Assembly (NCBI GenBank): GCA_937884975.1
Contig: CAKZZS010000043.1
Span: forward strand, 1 to 37,542
DNA from: an uncultured Clostridia bacterium
GTDB lineage: Bacteria; Bacillota; Clostridia; Oscillospirales; Acutalibacteraceae
Direction: 5' to 3'
DNA length: 37,542 bases
Translations under genes and position numbers: made by a program
The notes under the pieces: model-generated
What the model was told of the DNA's origin: nothing
Databases searched by the model: none
Seen by the model: only the letters and a program-made list of their open reading frames with translations
Part shown: positions 33,601 to 37,542 of the stretch, in pieces
Position numbering within the stretch: the stretch's first letter is position 1
Layout: the number at the start of each line of letters is the position of its first letter

Positions 33601-34312
33601 AAGTCGCGCCGGTAAGGTCATAGCCGTCAATTATATCCGAAATATTCTTTCCTCTTTCGTTTGCAAGCGCAACAAGGGAGATAAGCTCACGAAGGTCAAT
33701 AACCTGAATGGTGAAAGTCGGGTTTTCGCCTGCCGAAGAAAGAGCCGTTATTACCGTGCTGCTGTTTTTAAAAACAACCGTCCACTGCGGATGATATACA
33801 GCGCTTCCGTTTGCGGTAAAGGTGGAGGTATAAGTCCATCCGGTCATAAGTCCGCCGAAGCCGTCGCGCTTCATATCGTCGCCGTTGGGCGAGTCGTCTC
33901 CGCCGTCATTTGCGACAGAGCCCGTCGTAAGAGCCCATGAACCTGAATTAAATACGGCAGTATAAGCGTCATCGGCAAGATCTGTGGTGACGGTCTGAAT
34001 TACAATTGAGTTATTCCAGCTCTTCTTTTTTGCATAAAAGACTGTCGAATAAGTCATTTCCTGATTATCCTCGGTCTGCATAAAATAGAATTCAGTACCG
34101 TCAACAGCCATGCTGACGTTATTCTGTCCTTCGGTTGAGAAAGACGTGCGAGATGCATTAAGTACGGACGTAAGATAGTACCATACTCCGTCCTGATTTG
34201 CAGGTGAAGTTGCAGCAACGGATGTAAATGCCATTACGGGGAACATTGTAAGAACCATTATTGCGGAAATAACAACGCTGATGATTCTTTTTGTCATTGT
34301 TTTACGATTCAT
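30605..34312 (-). CDS. Large secreted FIVAR-repeat protein with C-terminal dockerin
   Basis: 1235 residues, exported by a signal peptide (1 to about 34, ending near VAAT). Two related modules (about 42-333 and 416-740) each hold a beta-rich part ending in a VTDLRE or VIDLRE motif, then a helical part with DYTALDAAIA. Between them (about 335-408) is an InlB-type beta-grasp repeat (YYVDGVLYATSSF, FGGWRDASG). From 745 to 1078 come five FIVAR-like three-helix repeats: one of 74 residues, then four of 65 that are almost identical. After a linker, residues 1166-1235 form a type I dockerin with two calcium loops (DVNGDGLINSTD and DVNGDSVIDGFD). No catalytic domain is seen, so an adhesin or structural cell-surface role is likely. 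AGGAGG precedes the ATG. Confidence 0.9.
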   Translation of the reverse strand: MNRKTMTKRIISVVISAIMVLTMFPVMAFTSVAATSPANQDGVWYYLTSVLNASRTSFSTEGQNNVSMAVDGTEFYFMQTEDNQEMTYSTVFYAKKKSWNNSIVIQTVTTDLADDAYTAVFNSGSWALTTGSVANDGGDDSPNGDDMKRDGFGGLMTGWTYTSTFTANGSAVYHPQWTVVFKNSSTVITALSSAGENPTFTIQVIDLRELISLVALANERGKNISDIIDGYDLTGATYYSQETVDSLVSAVTQRLCADYTALDAAIANAEALGENTQSLGGKIYDETTYNAMAAVLAEARAIDRHLEDTAENNSMLNAKAAELQAAVDAVIRNDFEVISYYVDGVLYATSSFAADGGFNFHDVTDHFVEDPTKENATFGGWRDASGNKIAPGTPVTSSFSVYAYFIVDTRGAGPVEQYGRYDHAADANYSDGRGANGVTLWVESNNFNFVQTKDDQEFSFNAAVSAVKNDPSKFARVTQVVFADSSTAFITDNNLTNDDIVYYCETGNAGDKPADSTDGNLPGVTGATFEEQMANSEVRWRYIYTFPAQGEKHYTFDWTIKFKSGNSSSSNSTYTETVTFNINVTDLREIIKVYAKARSVANDSNSPLSPERQAELVALVNSIDENYRFDGTEYYPQTDIDALVSQLNGYIQGTDFPCDYTALDAAIALAETYDIAGNNADHHYIDEAWNDFLTAYQAATNVQRGLYIDDNNVNQPMIDAATEELEYAIEGLSYKTHQNPQADTTALEEAVDNANDVISANPDAYTPESVQALEDAIAAAEEIINNPPYDIGDGTADQIIQDAIDAINDALEGLTPDKTALEDKITEGENTDTTGMTPESIQALEDAITAAEAVDNDPDATVEEINDAIAAIEDAINGLTPDKTELEEKITEGENTDTTGMTPESIQALEDAITAAEAVDNDPDATVEEINDAIAAIEDAINGLTPDKTELEEKITEGENTDTTGMTPESIQALEDAITAAEAVDNDPDATVEEINDAIAAIEDAINGLTPDKTELEEKITEGENTDTTGMTPESIQALEDAITAGQAVDNDPDATVEEIAEATQAIIDAINSLEEIQQIIPETGSSLIVDRTDTEYYYLVGLDASDTSLANVKSLLENDGRQIIAFRGETQLTDADYIGTGCVIKCVSIADPTVVYEQATVILYGDVNGDGLINSTDYDAMFDETLFGQAIEGRLFRIAGDVNGDSVIDGFDMAKVELQMTGAKALGQDMEYYK
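31079..31858 (-). repeat. Four tandem 195-bp coding repeats
   Basis: Units begin at 31858, 31663, 31468 and 31273 on the minus strand, each 195 bp (65 codons). The first three products differ at only a few residues (TALEDK versus TELEEK at the start), and the DNA differs mainly at third positions. The fourth unit diverges in its second half. Each encodes one FIVAR-like helical bundle. Near-identity at the DNA level points to recent duplication or gene conversion. Confidence 0.95.
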
Positions 34313-34368
34313 CCTTATCCTCCTGAATATATGTTTTTACGCTCGCGCGTGGGTATTAGCTAAATTGC

Positions 34369-34397
34369 ATTATATAAATATATTATTATAAAGTCAA
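34369..34397 (-). promoter_or_regulatory. Sigma-A promoter of the dockerin protein gene
   Basis: On the minus strand TTGACT (34392-34397), 17-base spacer, TATAAT (34369-34374), 11 of 12 consensus positions. The leader is about 50 bases and includes a GC-rich stretch (ACGCGCGAGCG) with no recognised riboswitch. Confidence 0.82.
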
Positions 34398-34525
34398 TAA
34401 AGAAGAAACCTTGTTTACAATTTGTTAACAATTTTGTTAGACGTACGCTACATTCTCGCATTATTCCCGTTAAAATTGGAAATAATTTGCCCAAAAAGCC
34501 CGTATAATGAACCGTTTCTTATGAC

Positions 34526-34554
34526 TTGAAAATGGGGTAAAATTTTGATAGAAT
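34526..34554 (+). promoter_or_regulatory. Promoter of the GH4 gene
   Basis: TTGAAA (34526-34531), 17-base spacer, TAGAAT (34549-34554). It is divergent from the dockerin-gene promoter in a 271-base shared intergenic region, which otherwise shows only AT-rich sequence. Confidence 0.7.
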
Positions 34555-34583
34555 AATTTCAGAAAAGAATCAGGAGGGTTACT

Positions 34584-35948
34584 ATGAAACTGACAGTTAT
34601 CGGCGGAGGCGGAGTCCGTTCAATGTTTCTTGCAAAAAGCCTTGCTCAAAGGTCAAAGGAGCTTGGAATAAGCGAGCTTGTTTTTATGGATAACAACGAA
34701 ACGAAGCTCAACATTTACGGAAAAATGGCGCAAAAAACCGCCCTTTTAATCAACCCCCTGCTGTCCTTCACGCTTACGACCGACGCAAAAGCGGCAGTTG
34801 AGAATGCCGACTACGTCATTACCACCATACGCGAGGGCGGCGATGAAATGAGAGTCAAGGACGAGAGAATTGCCCTGTCGCTCGGCGTTCTCGGACAGGA
34901 AACCACGGGCGTGGCAGGCTTTTCTTTTGCTATAAGAAGCGTGAATGTGCTTGCCGAATACTGCGAGTTTATAAGAAAATATGCAAAGAGTGAATGTAAG
35001 GTTTTCAATTTCACAAATCCGGCAGGAGTCGTAAGTCAGACTCTTCGTGATATGGGATACGATTTTACCTACGGAATATGCGACGCGCCCAGCAGTATGC
35101 TTAACTCCTTTGCGCGCCTTTACGGAAAAAATGAAGGCGCGGTAAAGGGTGAGGTTTACGGACTTAATCACCTTTCTTTCTTTTCGTCAATAACCCTTGA
35201 CGGTAAGGAAATTATGCCCGATTTAATCGAAAATGACGAGGCGTACGAAAAAACGGATATGCGCTATTTTGAAAAGGATTTGTTAAGAGAACGAAACTGC
35301 ATTTTAAACGAGTATCTTTACTATTTTTACTACCGCGAAAAGGCGCTTGAAAACATCCTTAAGGCGGAAAAGACGCGCGGCGAGCAGATACTTGAAATCA
35401 ACAGAAAAATGACCGAGGAATTAAAGGAAATTGACATTGAAAACGATTTCAATAAAGCGCTTGAAATATTCGAAAAAGGATACGGCGAAAGAGAAAATAA
35501 TTATATGGCGAGCGAAACGGGCGTAAGGAGAAAAGGAACGTGGAAATTCGATATGTTTTCACCCGACAGCGGCGGATACGCAGGGGTTGCGCTCAAATTC
35601 ATTGAAATTTCAAGGAGCAATAAGACGGACAGTATGATTTTATGCGTGCCGAACAACGGCGCAATTAAGGGACTGTATGACACTGATGTGGTTGAAATAA
35701 CCTGCGACATAACAAAGAACAGCGTAACGCCGCATAAGTTTGACAAAGTCGATGAACAAAACCTCGAAATAATCCGACGCGTTAAAATCTATGAGCGGCT
35801 CGCGTCAAAGGCTATAAGGGAAAAATCGGTCAAAACCGCCGTTGAAGCGCTCACGCTTCATCCGCTTGTCAATTCCTATTCAATTGCCAAAAAGCTTGTA
35901 AAAGAGTACCTTGCTTTAAACAGCGACTACACAAAGGACTGGAAATAA
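34584..35948 (+). CDS. GH4 family glycosidase (6-phospho-glycosidase-like)
   Basis: GH4 enzymes cleave glycosides by an NAD+ and divalent metal dependent redox mechanism, often on PTS-imported phosphosugars. The 454-residue protein has the Rossmann start MKLTVIGGGG, ADYVITTIREGG, a GVLGQETTGVAGF stretch, NFTNPAG and GLNHLSFF. C166 in GICDAP and H196 in GLNHLS match the usual metal ligands. GICDAP replaces the more usual GLCNxP, and the Ser normally following the Gly-rich loop is shifted, so substrate may differ from characterised 6-phospho-beta-glucosidases. AGGAGG precedes the ATG. No PTS genes are present. A long terminator hairpin follows. Confidence 0.9.
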   Translation: MKLTVIGGGGVRSMFLAKSLAQRSKELGISELVFMDNNETKLNIYGKMAQKTALLINPLLSFTLTTDAKAAVENADYVITTIREGGDEMRVKDERIALSLGVLGQETTGVAGFSFAIRSVNVLAEYCEFIRKYAKSECKVFNFTNPAGVVSQTLRDMGYDFTYGICDAPSSMLNSFARLYGKNEGAVKGEVYGLNHLSFFSSITLDGKEIMPDLIENDEAYEKTDMRYFEKDLLRERNCILNEYLYYFYYREKALENILKAEKTRGEQILEINRKMTEELKEIDIENDFNKALEIFEKGYGERENNYMASETGVRRKGTWKFDMFSPDSGGYAGVALKFIEISRSNKTDSMILCVPNNGAIKGLYDTDVVEITCDITKNSVTPHKFDKVDEQNLEIIRRVKIYERLASKAIREKSVKTAVEALTLHPLVNSYSIAKKLVKEYLALNSDYTKDWK

Positions 35949-35959
35949 TCCAAAAAAAC

Positions 35960-36020
35960 AAAAAGACCGTCTTTGGGCTTGAACCTTCTTTTGGTTTCAC
36001 CCTTTCAGGCGGTCTTTTTC
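35960..36020 (+). terminator. Long hairpin terminator after the GH4 gene
   Basis: An outer stem (35965-35971 with 36008-36014, extended by A/T pairs) encloses an inner, imperfect stem around GGGCTTGAACC and GGTTTCACCC. The outer arm runs into TTTTTC. The double-stem form is larger than the other terminators in this window. Confidence 0.8.
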
Positions 36021-36164
36021 TTTGCAAAAAACGAATAATCCGACCTGCTTTATTGCTTTTTCTCTCATCCCCTGCCCTTAAACAGAATATTTTAAAAAAT
36101 TAAATTTTTTGTTGTTTAAAGGGATATATAGGTAAGAGAAAAAATTATGAGGTGTGTTTGAAAG

Positions 36165-36869
36165 GTGAATATCCTTATATGCGTCCCGGATAAAGCTGTT
36201 GCAAAGCAACTTGAAAACATAATAAAAAGCTCGTTTTTACGGCAAAATGAAGCTGCGGATATACTATCCTTTACAAATTCTGTTGAAGCCGCAGGATGCC
36301 GAACAATTTTTGATATTGCGGTAATTCACACCGATTTTCCCGATATTAACGGAATTGTATTGGGAAAGGTTTTAACCGAAAAAAACAGATATATAAAGCT
36401 TATCTTCATTTCGCCCGGCTATAAGCTTATTGACGAAGCGTTTAATCTTCACGCGGTCAGATTTCTCAAAACGCCCTTAAATAAAAAGAGATTTGCCGAA
36501 GGAATTGAGGAAGCAATTAAGCAAATAAACGAAAAAACCGTTTCATTCAGCTTAAAGGAAAATGAAGTGTTTTTCCGAATTGAAAAAGACAAAATCATCT
36601 ACATCGAAATTGAAAACAGAAGAACAAAAATCGTAACCGAGGAAAAAACATTTTATTCTCTTTTGCCAATGGTTTATTGGCGTGAACACCTTCACGGCGA
36701 CAATTTCTTTTCACCTCATAAGAGCTTTATTGTAAATATGGATTACATAACCGAGTATAAAAGAAACTGCTTTGCGGTGTTGCTCGGAAAACATCAGATA
36801 CCCATTGCCCGTGCAAAGGGTCCTGCTTTTCACAGGCAGTACATCGCGTTTGACACCTCCGCGCAATAA
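36165..36869 (+). CDS. LytTR-family response regulator with atypical receiver
   Basis: 234 residues. An N-terminal CheY-like domain (about 1-115) is followed by a LytTR DNA-binding domain (about 130-230) with the conserved FFSPHKSFIVNMDYI. In the receiver, alignment on the Pro-x-x-x-Gly turn (DIAVIHTDFPDING) puts His55 where the phosphoacceptor Asp normally lies, and an Asp two residues later. The N-terminal acidic cluster is reduced to VPD, whereas the Ser in FISPG and Lys in FLKTP are kept. It may therefore not be controlled by ordinary phosphorylation. The start is GTG at 36165, after AGGTG. No histidine kinase is nearby. A small 8-bp hairpin (36864-36888) overlaps the stop. Targets are unknown. 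Confidence 0.87.
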   Translation: MNILICVPDKAVAKQLENIIKSSFLRQNEAADILSFTNSVEAAGCRTIFDIAVIHTDFPDINGIVLGKVLTEKNRYIKLIFISPGYKLIDEAFNLHAVRFLKTPLNKKRFAEGIEEAIKQINEKTVSFSLKENEVFFRIEKDKIIYIEIENRRTKIVTEEKTFYSLLPMVYWREHLHGDNFFSPHKSFIVNMDYITEYKRNCFAVLLGKHQIPIARAKGPAFHRQYIAFDTSAQ

Positions 36870-36892
36870 GGAACAATTTGCCTTATTGTATT

Positions 36893-36928
36893 AAAAAAGG
36901 CAGCGGAGCCAAGCTTGGCTCCGCCGCC
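36893..36928 (-). terminator. Terminator after the small secreted protein gene
   Basis: A 22-base perfect palindrome (36903-36924), extended to a 15-bp stem with one U-G pair (36899-36928), is followed on the minus strand by six T residues. It lies between convergent genes. Confidence 0.9.
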
Positions 36929-36940
36929 CCGATTTAAAGA

Positions 36941-37348
36941 TTACGGATATTTGTACTCAATGGTTGTTTCGTTACCTGCAGTGGTGGTAACCTTCAGCCT
37001 GTAAGTGCTGAAAACATTTATAACCTTTGAGCCCGAAACGGACAGAGAAATTCCTGTTTTTGTATCAGACCAGGTTTTGACGGTTGAATAAGTTCCAGAG
37101 CTTAACTTTTGAAGCTCCAAGGTAATTTTTAAATTTGTTGAATATTTTGCAGTCACCTTACCGAAACAGGTAGCTGTTACTCCGCTTATGGTGATATAAG
37201 AAGATTTGGTATTGATAACCGAATACCTTGTAGGTTCGCCATCATCAACAAAAGAATCGGAGTCAGCCGCAAATACGCAAAAGCCTAAACTGCAAACCGA
37301 AAAGCAAATAACAAAAGCTAACACAATTGAAATAATTTTTTTACTCAT
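36941..37348 (-). CDS. Small secreted beta-rich protein, unknown function
   Basis: 135 residues with a clear signal peptide (MSKKIISIVLAFVICFSVC..., cleavage probably after VFAAD region, near 27-28). The mature part of about 107 residues is Thr/Ser/Val-rich with alternating patterns (YITISGVTATCFGKVTAKY, KITLELQKLSSGTYSTVKTW, YRLKVTTTAG) typical of a small beta-sandwich. It resembles small clostridial secreted proteins of the DUF6147 type, although this rests on memory of the pattern. The mature protein retains one Cys. AAGGAGA precedes the ATG. It is convergent with the LytTR regulator gene. Confidence 0.8.
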   Translation of the reverse strand: MSKKIISIVLAFVICFSVCSLGFCVFAADSDSFVDDGEPTRYSVINTKSSYITISGVTATCFGKVTAKYSTNLKITLELQKLSSGTYSTVKTWSDTKTGISLSVSGSKVINVFSTYRLKVTTTAGNETTIEYKYP

Positions 37349-37381
37349 TTTTTATTCTCCTTAAATATTTTTTGTGAGCTT

Positions 37382-37410
37382 ATTCTTGAACCGAAAAAAA
37401 TACCTCCTTT
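37382..37410 (-). promoter_or_regulatory. Sigma-H-like promoter candidate of the small secreted protein gene
   Basis: On the minus strand AAAGGAGGT (37402-37410) and CAAGAATAA (GAAT at 37382-37385) resemble RNAGGAWWW and RNNGAATWW. The gap between AGGA and GAAT is 19 bases, one more than the usual 17-18. An alternative sigma-A reading is TTGTCA, 18 bases, TATTTT, which is also weak. No strong promoter was found. Confidence 0.35.
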
Positions 37411-37429
37411 TGACAAAATTTGACAAACT
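37410..37429 (+). repeat. Tandem 10-bp repeat containing TTGACA twice
   Basis: TTGACAAAAT (37410-37419) is followed at once by TTGACAAACT (37420-37429), an exact one-turn period. On the plus strand each half looks like a -35 hexamer. No matching -10 is convincing and no plus-strand gene follows before the window edge. It could be a binding site for a dimeric regulator of the small secreted protein gene. Confidence 0.45.
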
Positions 37430-37516
37430 CACATAAATATTTAATCCCTTTGAGAATAAAAAATTTAAAAAAGAAGCTGTTCAAAACTGCACAAGTCCGT
37501 AAAAAATAGACAATAG

Positions 37517-37542
37517 AAAAAAAGACCCCCTTGGTGTAGAAT
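37517..37542 (-). terminator. Probable 3' half of a terminator cut by the window edge
   Basis: On the minus strand the sequence from the edge reads ACACCAAGGGGGTC and then seven T residues. A G-rich arm before a T-run is typical of the second half of an intrinsic terminator; the matching arm would lie outside the window. This would end an unseen minus-strand gene. Confidence 0.4.

Noticed and set aside
30605..34312. A cellulosome gene cluster
   Set aside because: Only one dockerin is present, with no cohesin, scaffoldin or secreted enzyme in the window. A dockerin protein alone does not show a cellulosome here.
36864..36888. Plus-strand terminator of the LytTR gene
   Set aside because: There is an 8-bp stem with a nine-base loop, but no T-run follows on the plus strand. 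The strong hairpin next to it has its T-run on the minus strand.
37410..37429. LytTR-type binding site
   Set aside because: The repeats have a 10-bp period and the core TTGACA. Known LytTR sites are longer imperfect repeats with a different core and spacing, so the link to the nearby regulator is not claimed.
1..37542. Prophage, integrative element or recent transfer
   Set aside because: No integrase, transposase, phage structural gene, tRNA attachment site or long terminal repeat was seen, and most genes are core clostridial functions in conserved order.

Overview
The window looks like chromosomal sequence from an endospore-forming Clostridia bacterium, most likely of the Ruminococcaceae/Oscillospiraceae type. 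The signs are moderate-to-low GC, strong Shine-Dalgarno sites, five sporulation genes (spo0A, spoIVB, a spoIVFA/spoIVFB-like pair, spoIIR), the Firmicutes gene order lon-ysxC and spoIVB-spo0A, a type I dockerin on a large secreted protein, and cytoplasmic glycosidases suited to host or plant glycans. The genus assignment is inference. No rRNA, tRNA, CRISPR array, prophage or insertion sequence was seen.

Layout. 1-2400: minus-strand tsaE-tsaB-rpiB run (t6A tRNA modification plus a sugar-phosphate isomerase), with upp behind its own promoter. 2399-4090: plus-strand RodA/FtsW-type peptidoglycan polymerase and a GNAT acetyltransferase, closed by a strong terminator. 4092-4913: a Fic toxin with a 53-aa class I antitoxin and its own promoter. 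4964-7094: spo0A and spoIVB. 7220-16059: pfkA, then lon-ysxC-lysA-dnaE, nearly gapless and driven by a consensus promoter. 16082-17536: spoIVFA/spoIVFB-like operon behind a sigma-E-like promoter. 17588-18469: a 43-aa amphipathic peptide gene followed, across a terminator, by a lipoprotein. 18529-26918: a membrane-embedded M28 peptidase, then a long run headed by a GH20 hexosaminidase (GH20, Na/Pi transporter, YhaM-like RNase, prmA, alr, DUF4364). 26922-30498: spoIIR, GH29 fucosidase and a MATE transporter. 30605-34312: a 1235-aa secreted repeat protein with a C-terminal dockerin. 34584-37348: GH4 glycosidase, an orphan LytTR regulator with an atypical receiver, and a small secreted protein.

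How it fits together. The sporulation genes are scattered but linked by function. Spo0A starts sporulation. SpoIIR made in the forespore signals to the mother cell. SpoIVB made in the forespore cleaves SpoIVFA, which releases the SpoIVFB membrane protease. Regulatory sequences seen here agree with that order: a 0A box before spo0A, forespore-type promoter candidates before spoIIR and spoIVB, and a sigma-E-like promoter before the spoIVFA-like gene. Three glycosidases without signal peptides (GH20, GH29, GH4) and the dockerin protein suggest a glycan-foraging lifestyle.

Several starts were moved from the longest frame to the Met with the better Shine-Dalgarno site (tsaE, pfkA, spoIVFA-like, M28, spoIIR). 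Two genes of 43 and 53 codons were added by reading the sequence directly. Promoter and terminator calls come from visual matching to consensus, not from scoring software.
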